Shown: one piece after another, positions 55,800 to 64,000 of the stretch
How the letters are laid out: each line of letters starts with the position of its first letter
How positions within the stretch are numbered: the first letter of the stretch is position 1
DNA from: Fragilaria crotonensis
Lineage: Eukaryota; Bacillariophyta; Fragilariophyceae; Fragilariales; Fragilariaceae
Direction: 5' to 3'
Length of the DNA stretch: 64,000 nucleotides
NCBI GenBank assembly: GCA_022925895.1
Contig: JAKSYS010000013.1
Coordinates: forward strand, 186,001-250,000
Notes under the pieces: generated by a model
What the model was told of the DNA's origin: nothing
Database searches by the model: none
Seen by the model: the letters and a program-made list of their open reading frames with translations, nothing else
Made by a program: the position numbers and the translations under genes

Positions 55800-56075
55800 G
55801 TCCTAAAATTCTTGGATTGGCCCATGAATTGGCAGTGTACTCAATAGCATTGACCGGGGTCAATGCAGAGTGCACTGTCCGCTTATCCTCTTCGCTCAGA
55901 CAATCGTTCAAACGTTTGGCCATACGGCGGCTCGGCCCATTCGAGGTTGTATCGTAACGTTGAGAAACGGAAACACGGTGCCGCCGTCTTGTTCGACGTC
56001 ATTGAAGAACGAACTCGAACGCAAACACGGCGCCAGGTCAACAAGGTCGATCTTGGTGAATGTCATTGAAATCGC
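55800..56075 (-). pseudogene. Prolyl 4-hydroxylase domain relic, copy A
   Basis: On the minus strand one frame reads FFNDVEQDGGTVFPFL then NVTIQPRMGRAAVWPNV. After a one-base shift at GTTTG another reads EEDKRTVHSALTPVNAIEYT then ANSWANPRI. These match the C-terminal half of prolyl 4-hydroxylase domains (LNDVEEGGxTxFP, GRALLWP, HxALPVxxGxKYxANxW). The N-terminal half and most active-site residues are missing or unreadable. The same shift is present in copy B. Confidence 0.75.
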
Positions 56076-56211
56076 TGTGATGGCAGCAGAACTGGTCCGG
56101 TTCGTGTCGTGTCAATCAAAGTTACTCAAAGTTCTCGTTTGGGCAGATTCATCAAATTCGCCATGCGATGGGTCCCCTAATGGTTGTTTTCATTTCTGCA
56201 ATCAAATTCAA

Positions 56212-57541
56212 TCATTGGCGGGTGAGATGAGTGATGAAACCAGTCATAATGTTGAAGAACCTCTCCTTGACGACATTGCTCATGATAAACTCCATCACAA
56301 GATGTAGCTGGTGTGCTCCACACCAAATTCGGGTCAACGGGCAAGAATTCGCATGCATGGCAGAGGCAAGTCTGGTCACGACGCCCGCAACGCCGCCACC
56401 AGTCATATCATGAGCTCCATCAGAAGCGACACCGATCAGACGAATCTTCCAGTCAGGACAGAGCACGTTTAAAAACTTAGTCACCATGTCAAACATTACT
56501 TCTCCTGTGTGCCGATCAAACATTGGAAGGGCGCAACCATGAAGACAGACAATTGTACCTTGCTCCTTAACAAATACACGGAAGCGTATGTCAAGATACG
56601 ATGTACTCTGGTGTGTTGCAGAGTCAAGGGCAAGTGAGAAACCCCAGGAGCGACAAAGTATGTCCGAGATATGATGTAAATTGACAGCGCAGGCAACCCT
56701 GATATACTTGCTCACATCTTTCCGACAACAATGTCGCAAACATGGGTCACCCATCACATCATATGTGCAAGCAATAATTTCTGACATCATTCTAAAGGAA
56801 GTGCCACACGATGTGTACCTAAGGGCCAAATTGAAAAGTGTTGCTTTTGATGCAGGAGGAATCATCACCAAATAGGAATATTGTTGCTCTTCCTCCAGGT
56901 TGCGAATGCGCTTAAACAGTTGGAGAGCTTTTGCTTTTGCTGACGCTGCTGCATCTCCTTGTTTTTGCCTCAAGGCATTGAGCTCTCGCTCGCCCCCAAA
57001 TGATAAATCATTGGCATCATCAGCACTCTCCTCGCCATCAGCATCAATAGTATCATCAGCTTCATCGGCAGGATTAAAAAACATGTCACCAATGATAACA
57101 TCAACAATATCCTTCTTTCCAATTTTAAATATAGTAAAGCTGGAAAGACTTGATTGTAATGCCTGCCTGCTGCTTTGACGGAGTACTGCAGGAACGAGCC
57201 CCCCCCCTGCGGTCATTATTATTACCACCTTGATCGCGAAAAAAGCGTTCACATGCATCCTTATCCTTTCGGTCAATGCGCTCGTCATATTGTTCAAATT
57301 GGACTGCATGCTGCTTCCGCAAGTGAAGCTCAATATTGTCGTACCGAAATGGTGCTGACCATCCCTTCACGATGCTAAGTGCCTTCCGTTTGGTGCCAGA
57401 TCTTTCCTCGCGACCGAAGACGATACAAAAACGGCACTGAAGTCCAATCACTGCTGTGGTTTTGAGATGTCGTGACGCTATTGTAAGCCCAAACTGAGCA
57501 TCATTTGACTTCACGTGTGCAGAAGCACGGGACGACGACAT
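56212..57541 (-). pseudogene. Truncated hAT-type transposase
   Basis: From ATG 57541 the first frame encodes a Cys/His finger (CRFCIVFGREE ... IELHLRKQHAVQF), BED-like. At a C9 run near 57199-57207 the reading passes to the second frame, which continues through IVDVIIGDMFF, ALDSATHQSTSYLDIRF, CALPMFDRHTGEVMFD, LIGVASDGAHDMTG and RIWCGAHQLHLVMEF. It then stops at 56212. The DDE core up to the CGAHQL motif is present; the conserved Glu and C-terminal dimerisation domain are missing. The truncation coincides with the point where duplication copies A and B stop matching (about 56172). It is a different hAT lineage from the intact one at 24451. Confidence 0.82.
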
Positions 57542-57834
57542 GGTGGCACGTGACAATGTTACAACAGCATACAGGTGCAAATGTGCTTCTTTTAGGCAAA
57601 TTTCAACCACCGATTGATCTTAGGCGCCACGTCAGGGTCTAATTGGGAAGCGGAGGCGGGAACCCGGGAGATCGCCTCATCGAACCATGCCTGTATGTCA
57701 TATGACATATGACATATATGCATATATGGTATGTCGTATGTCATATATTTGATCCATATATCATATATTTGATCCAAATCGCGAGCAGTGAATCCAAATC
57801 GCGAACGCCAGTGAATCCAAATTCGTGCCCTCGT

Positions 57835-58830
57835 ATGGACCCTTTTGTAACAACAATTTATGTGAGGTATAGGAACAGAGTCGAGGCTCCAACCATGACG
57901 TTGATCAAGCCGACAGACATTATGCTTGGACGAGGCTGCACGTGTTACAACAACCCAGGCAACAAAGTATTTCGTAAAGTGTTGAAGGAGCACGTAATCC
58001 ATTACAGGAATCAAGCACTTCGGAGAGAAAAGGCAGCCTTAGTCAAAATGTTGGTTTCAAAGCTTGAAGCGATGGGTTATCGTTTTCTTCAGCAATCCAC
58101 AACTGGAACCTATGTTGAAGCGCCTCCTCATCTTGCCGAGAACAAGGTGGCTCACTGTCTTCGAGACCTCCGCCTGTCAAATGCTAAGCTTAGGGACGAC
58201 GTGAATGTACTTTCGAAGAACTTCCGTCCCTTCAATACAGAGCAAACGAACGCAGACCAGGTCATGCCAGTTATCACTGGGGAGGCACATACCACGAAGG
58301 AAATGTGCAACATGGAGTCGAACAACACGGCCGCGATCACCATGGACGTGGACCCATATTTACACGGTCTGCCAACAAAGCTACAACTCGATGCCAATTC
58401 ATTGGTATCCTCCCCGACGAACATGGCTTTTGGATTCAGTTCGGCGCTGCGGGAATACCCTCTCGCTGACGGAGGAAGGGAGGAAGCGGATCCGTCATCC
58501 TTTGCCTATGTGTTTGAAGACGCTTCTGAGCGAGGCGCACATGGATCTCTTTGCTCCCCTGGCTCTGAGCCCGAACAACAGTTGGAGCATTTAGAACGAA
58601 GTTGGAACAACATAACGGATACGTTGTTCCCGGCGACTGTTTCAAAAATGACTTGTGCAAGTCATCACGCTCACGGTCTGGATTCTGTGGGCGTGGCCTT
58701 CAACATGTATGCAGCCGTCTACGGACGGTCTATTGGCAATATCTTTGTTGGCGATCCATATCAACCGTTGGAATGCGATGTGGACGATGCGCAGAGCCTT
58801 TGCCGCTGGTTCAGTAGGCACCTTTCGTGA
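57835..58830 (+). CDS. DUF6824-domain protein, copy A, intact
   Basis: The frame is open from 57709; ATG 57835 (MDPFVTTIYV) is preferred because its surrounding sequence is conserved in copy B. ATG 57895 (MTLIKPTD) is an alternative. About 331 residues. The DUF6824 domain is at residues about 22-115: PTDIMLGRGCTCYNNPGN, KVFRKVLKEHVIHYRNQALR, YRFLQQSTTGTYVEA, KVAHCLRDLR. This domain is widespread in diatoms, often with regulatory-type partners, and is thought to be DNA-binding or regulatory; that is an inference. The remainder is acidic and low in recognisable motifs. It follows the SET gene's duplicated block and is the only intact copy. Confidence 0.85.
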   Translation: MDPFVTTIYVRYRNRVEAPTMTLIKPTDIMLGRGCTCYNNPGNKVFRKVLKEHVIHYRNQALRREKAALVKMLVSKLEAMGYRFLQQSTTGTYVEAPPHLAENKVAHCLRDLRLSNAKLRDDVNVLSKNFRPFNTEQTNADQVMPVITGEAHTTKEMCNMESNNTAAITMDVDPYLHGLPTKLQLDANSLVSSPTNMAFGFSSALREYPLADGGREEADPSSFAYVFEDASERGAHGSLCSPGSEPEQQLEHLERSWNNITDTLFPATVSKMTCASHHAHGLDSVGVAFNMYAAVYGRSIGNIFVGDPYQPLECDVDDAQSLCRWFSRHLS

Positions 58831-59244
58831 TCAGTCAGACAACACGGCCGTGATCATCCATGGGTGGGCGACTTGAGAGCAGGGATATCAACTCATCGAT
58901 ACAAATGCACTTCCAGGAAGTGCTCTTCACAGATGTTCACAGAAGTCTTCCGAAATGTAAGTTTAGGTAAGTGGAAGGACACGATAGCCTTTCTCCAGAT
59001 GAAGTAGAATACTTTATTTGTGTAGGGTCGGTTTTGTAGTATCAAGTGTTTGCACAGCGTAGATAGAAAAGGCTTCGATTCTGGGAGCTAGAAAAACATC
59101 ACGAAAAATGTATCACCACTTCATCACACCATGACAGACAATGATGTAATTCATGACAGCATTGTCGTGGCTTCTGAACGAATCGGCCGTTACACTGCTC
59201 CGAGGCGGATCCTTCTCATTTGAAACTTGCTATCCACGAAATTG
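58831..59244. other. Spacer between duplication copies
   Basis: No gene is seen. This sequence lies between the end of copy A and the start of copy B and is not duplicated. Confidence 0.5.
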
Positions 59245-59349
59245 AGACCACACACCACCCAATCCCTAGTTAGAAGATAGAAAACCAAATACATAGATTA
59301 TGATTCAAGGAGGAACATACTCACGTCCGACGTTGCCAATCTTTTATAG
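59245..59349 (+). pseudogene. Duplicated 3' fragment of the SET gene
   Basis: Matches the last ~35 codons of the SET gene (55669-55773) with a few substitutions, including the stop (CTTTTATAG versus CTTCTGTAG). No SET domain remains; it marks the left edge of duplication copy B. Confidence 0.88.
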
Positions 59350-59378
59350 TCTTAGAGACATCCTTCGCTCTAGCTACG

Positions 59379-59650
59379 GGTCCTAAAATTGTATGGATGG
59401 GCCCATGAATGGGCAGTGTACTCAAAACGATTGACCGGGGTCAATGCAGAGTGCACTGTCCGCATATCGCCTTCGCTCAGACAATCGTCCAAATGTTTGG
59501 CCATACGGCGGCTCGGCCCATTCGAGGTTGTATCGTAACGTTGAGAAACGGAAACACGGTGCTGCCGCCTTGTTCGACGTCATTGAAGAACGAACTCGAA
59601 CGCAAACACGGCGCGAGGTCAACAAGATTGATCTTGGCGAATGTCATTGA
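59379..59650 (-). pseudogene. Prolyl 4-hydroxylase domain relic, copy B
   Basis: Minus-strand reading gives FFNDVEQGGSTVFPFL then NVTIQPRMGRAAVWPN. After the same one-base shift as in copy A it gives RTVHSALTPVNRFEYTAHSW then AHPYNFRTR. Copy B keeps a better C-terminus (HSWAHPYNF) than copy A. The shared shift shows that the lesion predates the duplication. Confidence 0.78.
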
Positions 59651-59706
59651 AATCGCTGTGACGGCGGCAGAACTGGTCCGGTTCGTGTCGTGTCAATCGA
59701 AGTTAC

Positions 59707-60147
59707 TCAACCTTCTCGTTTGGGCAGATTCATCGAATTCGCCATTGGATGGGTCACCTCATGAATCACGTGATCCTCGGCGCAATCAGTTTCGCAGCGG
59801 AACATTCTTGCATTGCATGCATTATTGATTTTTGACACAACATTGCCCTGATAGTCCCGGAGCACGTCAACAGGTATTTTGAGAAGGTTTCTGCTTGTTA
59901 GCAAGGACTTGCATATGCCGGCACCTTGTCAGGTGTCAAAAAAATGTCCAACAGGATCAGCCAGGGTCCATCGGGAATAATGGATCCATCCGGAGCGGTA
60001 TTCGTGTCTGGATTTGTGGCCAACGCGAAGTCCATCCACTCCCACTTTGCATGCCTTCGATTCAGCGTCCGCCGATGACGCCAATATCATCACAAGCAAA
60101 GCGAAGAAGAAGTGGTCCTTGCGCTCCTTGTCAAGTACTCCGAGCAC
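59707..60147 (-). pseudogene. Secreted-protein relic, in-frame TGA
   Basis: One minus-strand frame shows a signal-peptide-like start (DHFFFALLVMILASSADAE), then GVDGLRVGHKSRHEYRSGW and HYSRWTLADPVGHFFDT. It continues past a TGA into QGAGICKSLLTSRNLLKIP and ETDCAEDHVIHEVTHPMA. The composition and Cys spacing look like a real protein of unknown family. The TGA stands where a Cys codon (TGC/TGT) would be plausible. It runs toward the prolyl-hydroxylase relic on the same strand, so both could derive from one gene. Confidence 0.5.
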
Positions 60148-60627
60148 TACAGCATGCTGTTATGCTCCGTCCAATGCCAGAATGAACGGGCTACACGGCA
60201 GGTTGTAGTACGAGTGCCTGGTAATCCGGAGTAACAGAGTAACAACACCTGTCATAACTCCTCTGCTGGCACTGCTGAGGGAATCCTTGGCTTATGCAAG
60301 GGTGTTTGCATTGCCCATGGTTCTGAACTATTCCACTGAAAGTGCAACAACGGTCTCGATGGGGATGCAAGCACTACTCGTGACTCGTGACTCGTAAGGT
60401 GCCAAAATGTACCAAAGGACGGTTCCACCAACAGGAAACGTCCAACTCAAGTAGGAGAAGGTGGGGCGCCTGAAGGTCCGGCCCAAGCACGTTTCAGCCG
60501 TTAAGTTTATGACCGTCGTCAGACATACGTTAGGGATCTTCCCATTTGTATGTATTGCGAGATTTGTAGCTCCATTGGTCGAAGCAAACGAGCCGGCAAG
60601 GTTTTCTCTTCGTAAGTAAAAAATTGC

Positions 60628-60896
60628 TGACCGTCAGTAAAAAATTGCTGACCGACAGTAAATATTTACTGACCGTCAGCAAAAAAAATCACTGACCGTC
60701 GGTAAATAATTGCTGACCGTCAGAAAATCTGATTTGTCTTTAAGAAGTTTTCGTGGACACATAGTATGTTCTTACGTCAGTAATTTCTCTTGACCGTCAG
60801 CAAATTTTACTGACCATAAGCAAATTTTTACTGACCATAAGCAAATTTTTACTGACCGTCAGCAATTTTTCACTGACCATCAGCAATTTTTCACTT
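60628..60896. repeat. CTGACCGTCAG array, 21-bp period, ten units in two blocks
   Basis: TGACC starts at 60628, 60649, 60670, 60693 and 60714, then at 60791, 60811, 60832, 60853 and 60874, nearly all 21 bp apart. Each unit is CTGACCGTCAG (or CTGACCATAAG) followed by CAAATTTTTA-like A/T sequence. The core is an 11-bp near-palindrome. It lies about 500 bp upstream of DUF6824 copy B and is absent from copy A. Confidence 0.9.
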
Positions 60897-61414
60897 TGCG
60901 TCATGCACATGATAAGAGCGCCAGCCTATGCTTCACGTTGCGTCACCACGACTCAGAATGGAAACGTCAGACACCTTCAAAAGGTTGTTTAACATTCAAC
61001 TCAGTACAAAACAATTATTACAATGAGCGTGAAGTCGACCAAAGCTTCAGCGCTCCTTTAGACGTCAGATCGGTCGGAACTCTAACAAATCATCATGAGC
61101 ATCTTTAATGACATGAACACCTACGCCGACACTTCGAGAACTGAGACATAATTTCGCTCCTTTAGGTCATTTTCTCGAGCGGACGCTATACCCCAGCAAT
61201 CGCACGAAGGAATCTACAGTACATACTACTTGTAAAAGGATTCTCTGCCTTAAATGTATTAAAAAGTCCAGAATATCCTGAGATCACCATGACATATATA
61301 AACAGCAACCACGTTGGTAAAAAGGGTCGTGCTATATCATCTACATATCATATAGGCGTATATGTGAACCAAATCGCGCCTATCCAACAGATGAATCCAA
61401 ATTCGTGCCCTCGC
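60897..61414. other. Region between 21-bp array and DUF6824 copy B
   Basis: No supported gene. The last ~40 bp regain similarity to copy A (AATCCAAATTCGTGCCCTCG). Confidence 0.45.
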
Positions 61415-62398
61415 ATGGACCCTTACAACAATTTATGTGGTAGGAACAGAGTCGAGGCTCCAACCATGACGTTGATCCAGCCGACAGACATTATGCTTGG
61501 ACGAGGCTGCACGTGTTACAACAACCCAGGCAACAAAGTGTTTCGTAAAGTGTTGAAGGAGCACGTAATCCATTACAGGAATCAAGCACTTCGGAGAGAA
61601 AAGGCAGCCTTAGTCAAAATGTTGGTTTCAAAGCTTGAAGCGATGGGTTATCGTTTTCTTCAGCAATCCTCAACTGGAACCTGGATTGAAGCGCCTCCTC
61701 ATCTTGCCGAGAACAAGGTGGCTCACTGTCTTCGAGACCTCCGCCTGTCAAATGCTGTTTAGGGACGACGTGAATGTACTTCCGAAGAACTTCCGTCCCT
61801 TCAATACAGAGCAAACGAACGCAGACCAGGTCATGCCAGTTATCACTGGGGAGGCACATACCACGAAGGAAATGTGCAGCATGGAGTCGAACAACACGGC
61901 CGCGATCACTATGGACGTGGACCCATATTTACACGGTCTGCCAACAAAGCTACAGCTCGATGCCAATTCAATGGTATCCTCCCCGACGAACATGGCTTTT
62001 GATTCAGTTCGGCGCTGCGGGAATACCCTCTCGCTGACGGAGGAAGGGAGGAAGCGGATCCGTCATCCTTTGCCTATGTGTTTGAAGACGCTTCCGAGCG
62101 AGGCGCACATGGATCTCTATGCTCCCCTGGCTCTGAGCCCGAACAACAGTTGGAGCATTTAGAACGAAGTTGGAACAACATAACGGATACGTTGTTCCCG
62201 GCGACTGTTTCAGAAATGACTTGTGCAAGTCATCACGCTCACGGTCTGGATTCTGTGGGCGTGGCCTTCAACATGTATGCAGACGTCTACGGACGGTCTA
62301 TTGGCAATATCTTTGTTGGCGATCCATATCAACCGTTGGAATGCGATGTGGACGATGCGCAGAGCCTTTGCCGCTGGTTCAGTAGTCACCTTTCGTGA
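61415..62398 (+). pseudogene. DUF6824-domain gene, copy B, two compensating indels
   Basis: Nearly identical to copy A. The N-terminal DUF6824 domain is intact to 61755. There AAGCT in copy A is replaced by GTT, a net loss of two bases that creates an immediate TAG stop. A further single-base loss at about 62000 (GCTTTTGATTC versus GCTTTTGGATTC) restores the original frame, which then runs to the same stop at 62398. As read it can make only a ~116-residue truncated product that still contains the whole domain. Confidence 0.88.
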
Positions 62399-62868
62399 TT
62401 GGAACAATGCGGTTTCTATAATAAGTCGAGCGAGCCTTCTGCGAAATTTTTAAACAATATAGCAGCAGCTCTTTGTCTGCGACAGCATCGTGTTTCAATG
62501 GTCGTCGGTCACCATTGTAGTTGTCTACGGAGTTTTCCCCCGTCGATATCGACGGCAAATGAGGAGTCCACAATCCTTTCGCATCCAAAGGATCAGCACG
62601 GCATGCATGAAGAGATGAGCATAGTGAATCTGTCGTAATTCCCTTTGTGCAAGCTCGTCTCCTGTTCGGTCGATTGTGACGGTGGTGGGTTAGAATATTA
62701 TATGGCATGGTGGATCGTGAGAACCGTGTCGCGAGGGATCGGTTTGGCGGTAGCAGATGTCAAGAACCAGTCCACACAAGGTTCGTCAGTGTACATAAAT
62801 CCGGGGGTGGACAATTTGCCTATGCATTGGTGGCATCAAACCACAGTGCAAACATATCCTTCAATGGC
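62399..62868. other. Spacer without recognisable gene
   Basis: Open frames of up to 109 codons on both strands lack motifs. Nothing else is seen. Confidence 0.4.
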
Positions 62869-63410
62869 ACACAGAGCAAAAAAGAGGATTTTGATGAGCT
62901 TTTCAATGCTAGGGTAGAAGTACATGTTGGCCAGGTTCATTTCAGACACTGCGGTTAAAAATGATAACGAAACTTTCATGCCTTTGGAATCCAATCTGGC
63001 TTAACCGAATAATGGAGGGAAAATGACTAAAGCGATGTGGCAGGTGCATGTGAGTACCACTCATGTGTTGCTTTAGTTCCTTTGATTTCTCTGCACCCAA
63101 CAAGTTGGCCCATTTGGCCAGGTTCATTTCAGCCAGACACTGCTGTTGAGGCTCATGTGCACCCAGAGCAAAGACGAGGATTGTGTTGAGCTTTTTCAAT
63201 GCTAGAGAAGTAGTACATGTTCGCCAGGTTCATGTCAGACACTGCTGTTGAGAATATAAACCAAACTTTCACGCCTTTGGAGTCCAATCTGGCTTAGCGG
63301 AATAATGGAGGATAAACGACTTAAGCGAGGAGGCAGGTGCATGTGAGTACCACTCGCTCATGTGTCGCTTTAGTTGCTTTGATTTCCCTGGACCCAACTA
63401 GTTGGCCCAT
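62869..63410. repeat. Direct tandem duplication, ~297-bp period
   Basis: CAGAGCAAAAAAGAGGATTT at 62869 matches CAGAGCAAAGACGAGGATTG at 63166. The following ~240 bp (AGGTTCAT...CAGACACTGC, CTTTGGA(A/G)TCCAATCTGGC, GGCAGGTGCATGTGAGTACC) is repeated with scattered differences. Confidence 0.85.
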
Positions 63411-64000
63411 CTGTCCAACAAACCTCTCCACTTGCATCAACACCTAAAACTTCCCAGAATCTGCTTGTCCGCGCAAGTCCCAACAATAATGATGCAGAGC
63501 GACCTCATCAATACAAGGCAATTGTGAGAAATGCGGACTCTTTTGGGTAGAAGTGTGGTCTAGTAGGGCTCCCCTAATGCTGAGATTGTGATGGGAGCAG
63601 GGGATGTTTGCAGAGAGTTAATCAAATGAAGCTGGTCCACCGAGTGATGAAGGTTGCTACTGTCATGCGGTGGTATCTGAACAGAGATGTACCAATGTGG
63701 TGCAAAAAATACAGTGAAAAAAGCATTGGAGGCTGTAGCATCAGTCAATGCCACAATCATCAATTTGGAGGTAAATAAACTGAACTGATGCACAGAGATA
63801 ACATTGTCATTGGAAACTGACACAGAAAACAAATGAAAATACAATTGGTGTCTTCACTACTGGACATCCTTTAACATGCCATTGGTATTGTGATCTCTTC
63901 TTTCCCGCTCAAGACAAGTAGGCGCAACCAAAATCTTGCCTCCAAGGAACCGTCTACACAATTTCGAGGAGCGCTTGGCAAGCAGAAAGATTTGAGGCTT
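63411..64000. other. Window end without recognisable gene
   Basis: No supported coding region. The 94-codon minus frame at 63844-63560 has no motif. Confidence 0.4.

Larger units (their letters stand above)
55669..62398. repeat. Direct segmental duplication (A 55669-58830, B 59245-62398)
   Basis: Both copies start with the 3' end of the SET gene (AGACCACCCACCACCCAATC versus AGACCACACACCACCCAATC). A ~400-bp segment with a prolyl-hydroxylase relic follows, and both end with a DUF6824 gene. Copies are about 95% alike in shared parts by eye. The middle differs: copy A carries a truncated hAT-type transposase (56212-57541), copy B carries a secreted-protein relic (59707-60147) and a 21-bp repeat array. 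Confidence 0.9.

Noticed and set aside
55870-56307. Plus-strand 145-codon frame conserved with 59409-59828
   Set aside because: The conservation is explained by segmental duplication, and the minus strand encodes recognisable prolyl-hydroxylase sequence.
57709-57834. Extended N-terminus of DUF6824 copy A from ATG 57709
   Set aside because: This part is encoded by a CATATGACATAT-type micro-repeat and is not conserved in copy B; ATG 57835 fits the conserved boundary better.

Overview
The window looks like nuclear DNA of a diatom, most likely a pennate one. Evidence: spliceosomal introns of about 90-112 bp with GT-AG ends, a phytotransferrin (ISIP2A/FEA1)-like gene, two DUF6824 genes, a membrane-anchored LRR protein of the type abundant in diatoms, a stramenopile-style 2OG oxygenase, and a dense load of eukaryotic DNA transposons. 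No prokaryotic operon structure, rRNA, tRNA or CRISPR array was seen. The species cannot be fixed from sequence alone.

Layout. 0.7-4.0 kb: decayed DDE transposase of an IS630/Tc1-mariner-like family (copy 1). 4.6-8.6 kb: a 119-bp tandem array abutting an intact MULE/FAR1-like transposase. 9.0-9.8 kb: lysine-rich protein. 10.9-12.8 kb: phytotransferrin-like gene. 13.5-15.1 kb: non-autonomous element with TA duplication and a second element nested inside. 18.4-20.9 kb: another non-autonomous element carrying a ~169-bp tandem array. 21.8-28.5 kb: a multilayer nest, namely a foldback-like sequence with an intact hAT element near its centre, a small element inserted at the hAT right tip, and a tandem duplication of the hAT left junction. 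28.9-35.9 kb: Cys-rich membrane protein, three-exon LRR protein, SGNH hydrolase. 38.8-43.0 kb: ankyrin protein and 2OG oxygenase. 43.5-46.5 kb: decayed transposase copy 2. 47.0-55.8 kb: membrane protein, a two-SANT corepressor-like protein of about 1,700 aa, and a SET-domain protein. 55.7-62.4 kb: a direct segmental duplication holding SET gene tails, prolyl-hydroxylase relics and DUF6824 genes; the two copies differ by a truncated hAT-type transposase. 62.9-63.4 kb: a 297-bp tandem duplication.

The strongest structural signal is in the hAT element. Both of its subterminal regions carry six copies of an AT-rich near-palindrome (CAATATATTGTATTG core) spaced exactly 31 bp apart although the spacers differ. 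The element has matching ~20-bp terminal repeats and an 8-bp target duplication that survives on both sides of a later insertion.

Quality warning: many otherwise clean genes are broken by a single one-base frameshift, often in a homopolymer. This could be unpolished long-read error. However, at least one frameshift (prolyl-hydroxylase relic) is shared by both duplicated copies and is therefore probably real. Domain and family names come from recognised motifs, not from a database search.
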